From Microglena sp. YARC (lineage: Eukaryota > Chlorophyta > Chlorophyceae > Chlamydomonadales > Chlamydomonadaceae): a stretch of 64,000 nt of DNA. A model generated the notes under the pieces. It did no database searches and was not told the origin of the DNA. It saw only the letters and a program-made list of their open reading frames with translations. The stretch covers positions 95,779,188 through 95,843,187 of the forward strand of contig CM039462.1 in assembly GCA_022414725.1 (NCBI GenBank). The letters are read 5' to 3'. Position 1 is the first letter of the stretch; every line of letters starts with the position of its first letter. A program made the translations under genes and the position numbers. This document shows positions 57,090 through 64,000 of this stretch, in pieces.

Positions 57090-60000
57090 AGCACCAGCAC
57101 CAGCACCATACTCCCCATGTGTGTAGGATGCCCTCACCCTAGCCCTATCATCCGGCATCGACGACCCACCCTCCCTAAGCCAAGCCATGAATTCGCATAG
57201 CATGATGTCAACAGCGGAGCCTAGTCAACAAAGTCAACAAAGCCAACAAGGCCAGCAGGAGAGACGCGATGAGCACGCGAGCATCAGCCTGAGCGTCCCA
57301 TACACGTGTGCTTTTGGAGAACATTTAGCGGTTGTCGGCAAAGGAGAGCTGCTTGGTGATTGGAACATACACAAGCGCATCCAGATGACTTGGAACGAGG
57401 GGGATGTGTGGCAAGCCCTGGTGCCAGTAGACCCAAGGTAAGGGATGGGGTGAGGCCTGGGATCCCTGGCTAATTTAGTATGTGTGGGTGGTGGTGGTGT
57501 GTGGGTGGTGTGGGAAGGTGTGTGTGTGGGGGGGGGGGGGATGGGATGGAAGGTGGGTGGGTGGAGGGGGGCTGATGGAATGAGGGGGATGTGTGGCAAG
57601 CTCTGGTTCCAGTAGATCCAAGGTAGGGGATGGGGTGAGGCCTGACATCCCTGGCTAATTTAGGGTGTGTGTGGTGTGGTGTGCGTGCGTGTGGCGTGAC
57701 CCACGCGAGTATCAGCTTGAGCGTCCCATACACGTGTGCTTTTGGGGATCATTTAGCGGTCGTTGGCAAAGGAGAGCTACTTGGTGATTGGAACATACAC
57801 AAGCGCATCCAGATGACTTGGAACGAGGGGGATGTGTGGCAAGCCCTGGTACCAGTAGATCCAAGGTAGGAGACAAACTGAGTGTGTGTGTGTGTGGTGG
57901 TGGTGGTGGGGGGGGGAGGGCGGGGGGCTGATGCTAGCATGTGTGGGGTGGGTACAAGTACGTCATTTGTGTGCACCCTAAACCACATACACAAGCCCAT
58001 CCAGATGACGTGGAACAAGGGGGATGTGTGGCAAGCTTTAGTGCCAGTAGATCCAAAGTAGGTGAGATACTGAGTGTGTTTGTGTGGTGGTGGTGGGTGG
58101 TGGTGGTGGTGGGGGGGGGCTGATGCAATGATGGGTGTTTGGGGCAAGCTCTGGTGCCAGGAAATCCAAGGTAGAGGACGGGGTGAGGCCTGGGATCCCT
58201 GGTTAAAGTAGGATGTGTGTGTGTGGGGGGGGGGGATTAATGTGTGTGGGTGTGTGTGTGTGGGGGGGTATGATCTGGTGCCAGTAGACTCAATGTATGG
58301 GACGGGGTGATGCCTGGGATCCCTGGCTGAAGTAGGGTGTTTTGGGGTGCGTGTGTGTGGTGGTGGTGGTAGTGGTGGGTAAGCTCTGGTGCCAGTAGAC
58401 TCAATGTATGGGGCGGGGTGATGCCTGGGATCCCTGGCTAAAGTTGTGTGTGGGGTGTGTGTGGTTGGGGGGGGAGGGGGGGGGGGGTAAGCTCTGGTGC
58501 CAGTAGACTCAATGTGTGGGGCGGGGTGATGCCTGGGATCCCTGGCTAAAGTTGTGTGTGTGTGGGGTGTGTGTGTGGGGTGGTGGTGGTGGTGGTGGGT
58601 AAGCTCTGGTGCCAGTAGACTCAATGTATGGGGCGGGGTGATGCCTGGGATCCCTGGCTGAAGTAGGGTGTGTATGGGGTGTGTGTGCGTGGGTGGTGGT
58701 GGTGGTGGTGGGTAAGCTCTGGTGCCAGTAGACTCAATGTATGGGGCGGGGTGATGCCTGGGATCCCTGGCTGAAGTAGGGTGTGTATGGGGTGTGTGTG
58801 GTGGTGGTGGTGGTGGTGGGTAAGCTCTGGTGCCAGTAGACTCAATGTATGGGGCGGGGTGATGCCTGGGATCCCTGGCTAAAGTTGTGTGTGGGGTGTG
58901 TGTTGGTTGGGGGGGGGGGAGGGGGGGGGTAAGCTCTGGTGCAAGTAGACTCAATGTATGGGGCGGGGTGATGCCTGGGATCCCTGGCTGAAGTAGGGTG
59001 TGGTGTGTGTGTGGTTGGGGGGGGGGGGGGAGGGGGGGGGGGGGTAAGCTCTGGTGCCAGTAGGCCCAAGGTATGAAGTCAAGCCTGGGAATCCAGACTA
59101 AAGTAGAGTGTGTGGGGTGGTGTGTGGGTGGGGTGGTGTGTGTGTCTGTGTGTGCGGGGGGGGGGGGGGGGGGGGGGAGGGTTAAGATCTGGTGCTAGTA
59201 GACCCAAGGAATGAGGTGAACTCACGCCTGGGATTGAAGGGTATGTCGCTAAAGTAGAGAGTGTGTGTCCCTGTTCCGACAAATGGATCAATGGTTGAGC
59301 TCCCAGAAAGAACGAAGGAGTTTCTGGGTTTGAATCCCCATGGGTGCGATTTAGTGTTGCGGTCGCTGTGAACCGCCATGGTAGCTTTGTCCAGGTAAAG
59401 CAGCAGCCCGTTCCCTACCGCCGTAAGATAGGGCTCCCATAATACCACGACCCACCAGGCGTTATCATAACCTTTTTTATAGTATATGTGTGTGTGTGTG
59501 GGGGGGGGGGGGGGGGGGGAGTACAAGTATACCAATGTGGTGAGGCAGAGTCATTAGTGCCCACCCTAGACCCTAAACCATGTACACAGGTCATGCTACC
59601 TGGAGTACAAGTACACCATGTGTGGTGAGGGCGGAGTCATTCGTGTTCACGCTAAACCCTAATCCCCCAGCAACATGCCCTAATCCCCCAGCAATATGCG
59701 CAGGTCACGCCATGTGAAATACAAGTACGCCATTGTGGAAAGGGCAGAGTCATTAGTGCTCACCCTAAACCCTAAGCCATATACACGGGTCACGCCACTT
59801 GGAGTACAAGTACGTCGTTTGTGGTGAGGTTGGGAGAGTCGTCCAGTGGCAACCTGGCGGAAACCGACAGATCCGAGTGCCTTGCCTGCGACCCCAACTC
59901 CACCCTAAACACTTAACCCTTTACAATGTGCATAGGTCACGCCACCTACAGTACAAGTACGCCGATTGTGGTGAGGGTGGGAGAGTAGTTCAGTGGCAGC

Positions 60001-61267
60001 CGGTCGCATACCGAGAGATCCGTGTGCCAAGTAGCCTCGCCTGCCACCCCAACTCCACCCTAAACCCTGAGTTTGTGTGCACCTGGATAACACGTACTGC
60101 ATGTGAGCTCACACTACACCCCAAACCCCTAATAACATGCATAGGTCACGCCACCTGGAGTACAAGTGCGCCAATTGTGGTGAGGGTTGGAGAGTCGTTC
60201 AGTGGCAGCCGGTCGCATACCGAGAGATCCGTGTGCCTAGTGGCCTTGCCTGCAACCCCAACTCCAGCCTAAACCCTTAACCCTGTACAACATGCATAGG
60301 TCACGCCACTTGGAGGACAAGTACGCCATTTTTGGTTAGGGTGGGAGAGTTGTTCAGTGGCAACCTGGTGGAAACCGACAGATCCGTGTGCCTTGCCTTG
60401 ACCCACAATTCCACCTTCCTAAATCCTAAACCCTAAACCCACAATTCCAACTTCCTAAATCCTAAACCCTAAACCCTGTACAACATGCATAGGTCACGCC
60501 ACCTGGAGTACAAGTACGTCGTTTGTGGTGAGGGTGGGAGAGTAGTTCAGTGGCAGCCGGGCGGCAATCGACAGATCCGGGTGCCTAGTAGCCTCGCCTG
60601 CGACCCCAATTTCACAATGGATCTCTGTGAGAGCTTTGAGAGACCCCAAATTGTGGCGCGGCCAAGGCCTTCCACCTCAAGAATGATTGGGGACCTCCCT
60701 CGGAAAAGATCTTGGTAAGCTGTGTGAGAGCTTTGAGAGACCCCAAATCGTGGCGCAGCCAAGGCCTTCCACCTCAAGAATGATTGGGGACCTCCCTTGG
60801 AAAAGATCTTGGTTAGCTGTGTGAGATCTTTGGAAGACCCCAAGTTGTGGCTTGGCTTGGATTCTTCCATCGTTTTCCAGCCAACTCATCAAGCAAGTAC
60901 TAACATTGGATTGGATTGGATTGTTACGCGGTTGTCCAGCCAACTCATCAAGCAAGTACTAACATTGGCTTGGCTTGGATTCTTCCATCGTTTTCCAGCC
61001 AACTCATCAAGCAAGTACTAACATTGGATTGGATTGGATTCTTCCATCGTTTTCCAGCCAACTCATCAAGCAAGTACTAGCATTGGATTGGATTGGATTG
61101 TTACGTGGTTGTCCAGCCAACTCATCAAGCAAGTACTAACATTGGATTGGATTGGATTGTTACTTGATTTTCTAGCCAAATCTGGGCTGCTCATCTTGAT
61201 TATGCTGCACATACTTGTGTTATTTTTTGTCGTTCGTATTGTTGTCCACTTGTTTGTTAAACCCTAA
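47695..61267 (+). CDS. Gene B: membrane-anchored protein with two CBM20 starch-binding domains
   Basis: Exons in order: (about 47,695)-47857, 48896-49007, 50386-50569, 51277-51490, 53550-53699, 57127-57437, 60493-60714, 61117-61267. End phases are 0, 1, 2, 0, 0, 2, 2 and stop; every acceptor and donor is AG/GT and all phases match. From exon 2 the product is 447 aa. Domain order: acidic/Pro linker, CBM20-1, helical linker, Q-rich linker, CBM20-2, basic linker, C-terminal membrane helix. CBM20 binds starch or glycogen. No catalytic domain is seen, so a tether between glucan and a membrane is inferred, as with animal STBD1. DPE2 and PWD also carry CBM20 but have large enzymes attached, which are missing here. 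The 5' start was not found. Confidence 0.78.
47793..48393 (+). repeat. Gene B exon 1 end plus three downstream copies with donors
   Basis: A 65-nt core from GAGCTGCTGTCACCACCAGC to the donor GTGAGT occurs at 47793-47857, 47981-48045, 48152-48216 and 48329-48393. The first copy is open in the phase (0) required by exon 2; copies 2-4 have TGTGTGA giving a stop in that frame, so they are 3'-edge duplicates. More decayed donors follow at about 48,500. Confidence 0.75.
48600..48690 (+). repeat. Short tandem repeat AACCCTGATCACCTGTT
   Basis: Four units of about 22 bp in the intron of gene B. Confidence 0.85.
48896..49507 (+). repeat. Gene B exon 2 in three copies (112 nt each)
   Basis: Copies at 48896-49007, 49143-49254 and 49396-49507, all ending CCACCCG before GTGAGTTGC. 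They read DPWREDSWYSHDNTP, DLCREDSWHGHDNTP and DLWREDSWHNHDNTP, each then VIPDPVVPPPPTPPG. The first has a pyrimidine-rich acceptor (CCCTTTGCCCAAGCAG); copies 2 and 3 follow (AGTAGC)n tracts, poor acceptors. Each copy is 112 nt, so using more than one would change the frame; probably one is spliced. Confidence 0.8.
49536..49728 (-). mobile_element. CAGGG-type MITE, copy 3 (about 193 bp)
   Basis: Shares CTGTGGGCGCAGCGCGCAGT and GCTGGCCAATTTGG with the other copies. The ends (AGGTAATACTAAGCGC and AAGTAGTACCCTA) are degraded and the duplication is unclear (TTTATATC versus CTTATACT). It lies 28 bp after the exon 2 copy-3 donor. Confidence 0.65.
49830..50385 (+). repeat. Array of gene B exon 3 5' edges (three incomplete copies)
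   Basis: TTTCCTTGGAATCYGWCGA copies start at 49878, 50055 and 50219, each after a CCAG acceptor, and break off after the LAVVGTGY codons into poly(C) and (CA)n. The intact exon starts at 50386. Confidence 0.85.
50386..50569 (+). CDS. Gene B exon 3: first half of CBM20-1
   Basis: Acceptor CCCTGTCCAG, donor GTGAGT, phase 1 to 2. Reads SPTVSFRLPYRCGYGHHLAV, VGTGYSLGNWDPQN and then SLTWSEGDLWTA, matching CBM20: the V-x-F strand, the G-x-x-L-x-x-V-G...LGNW motif containing the binding-site tryptophan, and the L-x-W-x-x-G-D-x-W strand. Confidence 0.88.
50640..51235 (+). repeat. (CCAAC)n-type pentanucleotide tract
   Basis: CCAAC, CCGAC and CCAGC variants fill the intron between exons 3 and 4. Frames such as GWVGLGWVGL are artefacts. 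Confidence 0.95.
51277..51490 (+). CDS. Gene B exon 4: second half of CBM20-1 and linker
   Basis: Acceptor TCATGTCTCCAG, donor GTACTG, phase 2 to 0. Reads SLEYKFIICDDNGNPVKWQP, GDNIKVAMP (CBM20 Y-K-F...W-x-x-G-x-N strands with the second binding-site tryptophan) and then a helical linker with RSTAKVIRWADKRNVSKSQR. Confidence 0.88.
51620..52790 (+). repeat. Array of gene B exon 4 3' edges with donors
   Basis: Units of about 200 bp repeat CCAAAGTGGTTCACTGGGCT to AACGCCAG plus GTACTG (donors about 51,691, 51,893, 52,579, 52,781; a degraded one near 52,219). Peptide variants include WADQRNVLKSTRQ and WADKRNVSKSQRQ. Intervening DNA is CCCACAC-rich, with a GCAGCACAGCAACACC sub-array at 52,005-52,200. 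Confidence 0.85.
52885..53545 (+). repeat. Array of gene B exon 5 5' edges
   Basis: Four copies of the acceptor CCGAYAG with GTGTTGCCACTTAAGGACCT (starts about 52,901, 53,078, 53,232 and 53,383) precede the intact exon at 53550; each stops after CTCTCACCAYTCA and dissolves into C-rich DNA. Period is about 150-177 bp. Confidence 0.88.
53550..53699 (+). CDS. Gene B exon 5: helical linker
   Basis: 150 nt, phase 0 at both ends, acceptor CTGCCCGACAG, donor GTGAGG. Reads VLPLKDLKRSLNSHHSVMRK, then DAILADRKLAEALVGVVAEI and RKQ, an amphipathic helical linker between the CBM20 domains. Confidence 0.75.
53700..54640 (+). repeat. About 160-bp array of gene B exon 5 3' edges with donors
   Basis: GTGGTGGCTGAGATCYGAAA GCAG followed by GTGAGGATG recurs after the intact exon at about 53,857, 54,020, 54,182, 54,347 and 54,631. 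The rest of the unit is GT-rich. Confidence 0.88.
54650..56540 (+). repeat. C-rich array with repeated CCCTACCCCACAGCATGCCC
   Basis: Dozens of short units (mostly 25-45 bp) built from CAGCATGCCCACCCCACC. Each has a pyrimidine-rich run ending CACAG, which resembles a 3' splice site. Frames such as HAHPTPPPP come from it. It sits in the intron before exon 6. Confidence 0.92.
56555..57126 (+). repeat. Copies of gene B exon 6 5' edge
   Basis: TGTGTAGGATGCCCTCACCC occurs near 56,562, 56,638, 56,720 and, altered, 57,019 before the intact exon start at 57127. The 56,638 copy extends through CTAGCCCTATCACTTGGCAT. (CA)n and C-runs separate them. Confidence 0.75.
56789..56929. mobile_element. Inverted-repeat insertion (141 bp) in gene B intron
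   Basis: Arms of 25 bp (GTCAGAACTACTAGGCTGTG... and its complement at 56905-56929) match at 24 of 25 positions; the interior includes an 18-bp perfect palindrome GACATCTTGCAAGATGTC (56881-56898). No clear target duplication was seen. It is probably a small MITE. Confidence 0.55.
57127..57437 (+). CDS. Gene B exon 6: linker and first half of CBM20-2
   Basis: Acceptor ATGTGTGTAG, donor GTAAGG; phase 0 to 2 over 311 nt. Reads DALTLALSSGI, then a Gln-rich spacer (QQSQQSQQGQQ) and CBM20 sequence: SISLSVPYTCAFGEHLAVVG, KGELLGDWNIHKRIQ, MTWNEGDVWQAL. The ATG at 57187 inside the exon could also start a shorter product, but the upstream phase-0 acceptor is consistent with exon 5. Confidence 0.82.
57700..59230 (+). 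repeat. Array of gene B exon 6 3' edges
   Basis: A long copy of the CBM20 half (57702-57865, donor GTAGGA) is followed by about 12 short units of about 115 bp carrying AAGCTCTGGTGCCAGTAGAC and a decayed donor (GTAGGG or GTATGG), with GT-rich fillers, up to about 59,210. Confidence 0.85.
59281..59480 (+). mobile_element. tRNA-derived SINE, copy 2
   Basis: B-box GGGTTTGAATCCC (59325-59337), then GGTGCGATTTAGTGTTGCGG, CAGGTAAAGCAGCAGCCCGT and CCACCAGGCGTTATCAT, ending CCTTTTTTATAG. Collinear with 35,868-36,066. Confidence 0.7.
59583..60492 (+). repeat. Copies of gene B exon 7 5' part (CBM20-2 second half)
   Basis: Six copies starting GTCACGCCAC-type after TAG or CAG acceptors at about 59,588, 59,704, 59,790, 59,936, 60,146 and 60,299 precede the intact exon. 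Longer ones read YKYADCGEGGRVVQWQPVA or YKYVVCGEVGRVVQWQPGG. Spacers hold TAAACCCTAAACCC words like plant-type telomere repeats. Confidence 0.85.
60493..60714 (+). CDS. Gene B exon 7: second half of CBM20-2 and basic linker
   Basis: 222 nt, phase 2 at both ends, acceptor ACATGCATAG, donor GTAAGC. Reads HLEYKYVVCGEGGRVVQWQP then GGNRQIRVPSS, the CBM20 strands with W and the N-R pair, then a basic linker ARPRPSTSRMIGDLPRKRSW. The intron position relative to the domain equals that between exons 3 and 4. Confidence 0.85.
60715..60825 (+). repeat. Copy of gene B exon 7 3' edge
   Basis: One about 107-bp duplicate with GAGAGCTTTGAGAGACCCCA and AAAGATCTTG, followed by a GTTAGC donor. Confidence 0.8.
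60870..61116 (+). repeat. 59-bp array of the last exon's 5' edge (four copies)
   Basis: Acceptor TTTTCCAG or TTGTCCAG followed by CCAACTCATCAAGCAAGTAC starts at 60881, 60940, 60999 and 61058, before the intact copy at 61117. Each carries the branch-point-like TACTAAC. Confidence 0.88.
61117..61267 (+). CDS. Gene B last exon: C-terminal membrane helix
   Basis: Acceptor GGTTGTCCAG, phase 2, read straight to TAA at 61265-61267: QLIKQVLTLDWIGLLLDFLA, then LLILIMLHILVLFFVVRIV and HLFVKP. The long hydrophobic run followed by a few polar residues is a tail anchor. An alternative 3' site at 61175 would put the codons out of this frame. Confidence 0.75.
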
Positions 61268-61480
61268 ACCATTCCGGGTTTGAAGAAGATGTGCATTTCA
61301 ATTGCCTATATTAATATTCTTATGAAATTGAAATTGAAGTATAATAATTGCCAATATTAAGTTGAACAGGATCATTATTTATGTATTTATATGAGGTACT
61401 TGGCGGATGATTAACAATATCATTGTGTATGTATTTATATAAGGTACTTGGCGGATGTTAAAAAGGATCATTTTGTGGCT
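61268..61480 (+). other. Probable 3' UTR and flank of gene B
   Basis: A/T-rich; a 40-bp stretch with TTATGTATTTATATGAGGTA is duplicated (about 61,372 and 61,422). Confidence 0.4.
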
Positions 61481-61484
61481 ATAA

Positions 61485-61735
61485 CATCACAAGCCAAAAT
61501 AAGCACACTGTCTGCACGTTTGGGCAGTTGCCCACACGTACACATCGCAAGCCTATATAAGCACAATGTGTGTACATGTGGGCATATACAAGCACATGTG
61601 TGTACATGTACACACATGTGGGCAGTTGCCCACATGTACACGTCACAAGCCTATATAAGCACAAAGTGTGTACATGTGGGCAGTTGCCCACATGGACACA
61701 TCACAAGCCTATATAAGCTCAATGTTTGTACATAA
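61485..61735 (+). repeat. Short tandem repeat with CACAAGCCTATATAAGC
   Basis: Units of about 60 bp combine CACAAGCCTATATAAGCACA and TGTGGGCAGTTGCCCACA (a palindrome). Confidence 0.75.
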
Positions 61736-61903
61736 TCTATATAGCTTAAAGGATTGGCTTGTTTTTGTACATGGTATGTCAGGTGGCCTCTCCCGGTGCC
61801 ATTCCCCCTTGGTTGCATTGTTGCCTGCCTGCACTTCACTGGGGGGGAGACAGATAACAATTCCGCCGAGCAGGGAATGGCACCAGCAGATGCCACTTAG
61901 CCA

Positions 61904-62322
61904 TAGTTTAGTTGGTATAGTTGCATGCAGGGTACTTTCATTGACCAACATGGGCCAGCTAGCACCAACGTGGTCCAAGCAGCTGTTTAGTTGGTATAGT
62001 TGCATGCAGGGTACTTCCATTGACCAACATGGGCCAGCTAGCACCAACGTGGTCCAAGCAGCTGTTTAGTTGGTATAGTAGCATGCAGGGTACTTCCATG
62101 GACTAACATGGGCCAGCTAGCACCAACGTGGTCCAAGCAGCTGTTTAGTTGGTATAGCTGCATGCAGGGTACTTCCATTGACCAACATGGGCCAGCTAGC
62201 ACCAACGTGGTCCAAGCAGCTGTTTAGTTGGTATAGTAGCATGCAGGGTACTTCCATTGACCAACATGGGCAAGCTAGCACCAACGTGGTCCAAGCAGCT
62301 GTTTAGTTGGTATAGCTGCATG
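61904..62322 (+). repeat. 79-bp array containing a MITE end
   Basis: CAGGGTACTT occurs at 61928, 62007, 62086, 62165, 62244 and 62323, exactly 79 bp apart. Each unit is flank (TTAGTTGGTATAG, GCATG) plus about 34 bp of the MITE left end. Only the last occurrence continues into a complete MITE. Confidence 0.9.
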
Positions 62323-62489
62323 CAGGGTACTTCCATTGACCAAATTGGCCAGCGCTTAAACGCACTTGAAAAAAACAAAACTGCGCTTCGTAGTGCAAAA
62401 AGCGCAAAAATTGCTTGCTGCGCCTACAGGGGGTTGCAAAAAACTGCGCGAAACGCGCAGTGGGCCTACGCGCGCTTGGAAGTGCCCTG
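62323..62489 (+). mobile_element. CAGGG-ended MITE, copy 4 (167 bp)
   Basis: Starts CAGGGTACTTCC and ends GGAAGTGCCCTG; flanks GCTGCATG (62315-62322) and GTTGCATG (62490-62497) agree at 7 of 8 positions. The interior matches copy 2 closely (AAGCGCAAAAATTGCTTGCT). Confidence 0.8.
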
Positions 62490-62709
62490 GTTGCATGTCG
62501 CCATAGCTAATTCTATGTAGTTACATTTGTATAGGTATATTTTTCGAATATAGGGTCAGTAATAAATATAAATAGGTGCAGAAAGTTGAAAGACATGACC
62601 AGGACCAATTGTTCGCAATGGTTCTGAAGAGGCCTTGAGAGATTCAGGCTGGTAGAATTTGATTTTTTCCGAAAGATACCCACGGAACCAGGGGGTACTT
62701 TAGCTACTC

Positions 62710-63260
62710 TTTTTGTAGGAGTATCAACGCCATTCGAACTGAATCCTCGGTGCCGCCGGTTTGTGTAGTGAGACCCACCTCCTGGGGTGAAATACCCTTT
62801 CACAACTTCAAAAAAATGGGCTTATAGCTGGAGGTTCTGAACAGGATTCATGTGTTGGAATGTATCGTTTGATTTTTTGAAAAACGTGTCATTTGGGGAT
62901 TTGAATTTAATCCAGAAACAGGAGCGGTACCCTTCAACCTATGTTTATCTTCATACACCGGGAGCGGTGCCTTTGTACAACAAGAGCGGTACAACAGGAG
63001 CGGTACCTTTCAACCTATGTTTATCTTGAAATTGAAATTGTTACATCCGAGTAACCCGCCACTCTCAGGACGTGAAGTTAAGGACACCACTGCGTATGTT
63101 TATCTTGATACAACTTGTAGGAGTTGCAACACCATTCGAACTGAATCCTCGTTGCTGCTGTTTGTGTCGGGGGACCCGCCTCCTGGGGTGAAAACAGGGG
63201 CAGTTGGCTTGGCACCAGGCCTGGGTCGCTGGTTTGTGTTAGGGGACCCACCTCCTCTGG
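62710..63260 (+). repeat. Direct repeats with ATTCGAACTGAATCCTCG
   Basis: A segment of about 75 bp at 62,718 and again at 63,118 shares CCATTCGAACTGAATCCTCG and CCTCCTGGGGTGAAA; GGAGCGGTACC-TTCAACCTAT words recur between. No gene supported. Confidence 0.65.
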
Positions 63261-63369
63261 ACAAATTCCTTTCAAAAAAAAAATCAGGCTGCCAGACAAA
63301 ATATACAAGTCTACTGTGCTTGCATAGATTGTAGTGAAGCTTGTGACACTCCAAACATAGAGGATGTCC

Positions 63370-63990
63370 CTTGAGCTCAATTATATTCTCACTACCGGTA
63401 TTTGTGAATTATGTTCCCAATGCTTCCCCAACGGAGGAGGTGCGCGGGTTAAATGAACACGCTAGTATTTCACGAAGGATGTATGCAGATGACCTTACTA
63501 TTTTAGCCTATACGGTAATGCAAGGGATCTCCAGAAGATGCTGGACAAGTTGGCCGTGTATGCTAAGGACACGGGCCTCAAAGTTATTGTCAACACATTT
63601 CAGGTTATGGTTTCAAACTTCAACCTCTGAGATGAACATTCTTGTGACTGTCGTCTGAACGATCGAAAGCTGGAAAGGGTTTCTGAGTCACAAGACCTTG
63701 GTGTGGTATTCAATGGTCTGTCGATGACAATGGAATGTACTACGTATTCAATGACACGGAACTTCTGAAGACGCAGCTCGGCCTTTTTGAGCCGGGAATC
63801 CCGGGATAAAGCGTTTTACAGATGTGGGTGAAGAGTATGCAGATAAGGGTAGACCACACGCCATGCTGTGGTTGCTCCAGTCCTATCTGCTGGAATGCAT
63901 GGCTCTCAAATCTGGAGTACTGGTCTCACTCAACATCTTCTTGGGGCTACCAGCAGAGACCAAGTAGCATACACAGATATTCACATGAGG
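63370..63990 (+). pseudogene. LINE reverse transcriptase fragment
   Basis: The RT catalytic box RMYADDLTILAYT is present at about 63,477-63,516, then after a frameshift DLQKMLDKLAVYAKDTGLKV and NTFQVMVSN, the typical region after the YADD box in LINE RTs. Further downstream short frames (DLGVVFNG) continue the similarity with more frame changes. It is a dead fragment that runs toward the window end. Confidence 0.72.
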
Positions 63991-64000
63991 CATGCTGGAT

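Noticed and set aside
60881..61132. Five 16-nt micro-exons ending at GTACTAAC
   Set aside because: TACTAAC is better read as a branch-point sequence, and starting the last exon at 61117 gives an open frame to the membrane helix in the correct phase without micro-exons.

Overview
The window looks like nuclear DNA of a green alga, probably a chlorophyte of the prasinophyte or volvocine type. I cannot name the genus. The clues are a divergent H2B/H2A histone pair whose 3' ends carry the replication-histone stem-loop, starch-binding CBM20 domains, a proline-rich cell-surface-type protein, many spliceosomal introns with GTRAGT-like donors, and dense transposon and satellite content. There are no bacterial-style operons. 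Coding sequence is a small part of the window; most of the DNA is mobile elements and tandem repeats.

Layout. 1-8206: 3' part of a Ty3/gypsy LTR retrotransposon with a chromodomain-like tail (gag, protease, RT, RNase H, integrase, polypurine tract, 3' LTR), frame-broken. 8207-12.7 kb: a decayed minus-strand Ty1/copia element, interrupted by a complete 2.1-kb hAT-type transposon (10309-12408; 16-bp TIRs, perfect 8-bp TSD). 13-25 kb: mostly non-coding, with a few candidate short genes, a plus-strand gene end whose 2.5-kb intron is filled by a 71-bp pyrimidine-rich array (15105-17730), a 23-bp array, and a small two-exon gene for an acidic protein (23596-23872). 25.1 kb: a tRNA-Ile-like sequence. 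26.3-27.5 kb: H2B and H2A. 28 kb and 63.4 kb: LINE fragments.

29.5-43 kb (gene A, minus) and 47.7-61.3 kb (gene B, plus) are the most unusual part. Gene A starts with a signal peptide, a proline-rich ectodomain and one membrane helix, then continues through small exons that stay in one reading phase. Gene B encodes two CBM20 starch-binding domains and ends in a hydrophobic helix, which suggests a starch- or glucan-binding protein anchored in a membrane. In both genes nearly every intron has been inflated by tandem arrays whose unit contains an exon edge and its splice site. Copies of an exon's 5' edge lie upstream of the intact exon, and copies of its 3' edge with the donor lie downstream. 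Reading phases agree across almost all junctions, so the gene models are well supported even though homopolymer tracts cause apparent frameshifts.

Mobile elements also shape the intergenic DNA: a CAGGG-ended MITE family with 8-bp duplications (four copies, one of which seeded a 79-bp satellite), a foldback MITE with TA duplication and a matching empty site 1.1 kb away, and a tRNA-derived SINE in two copies.
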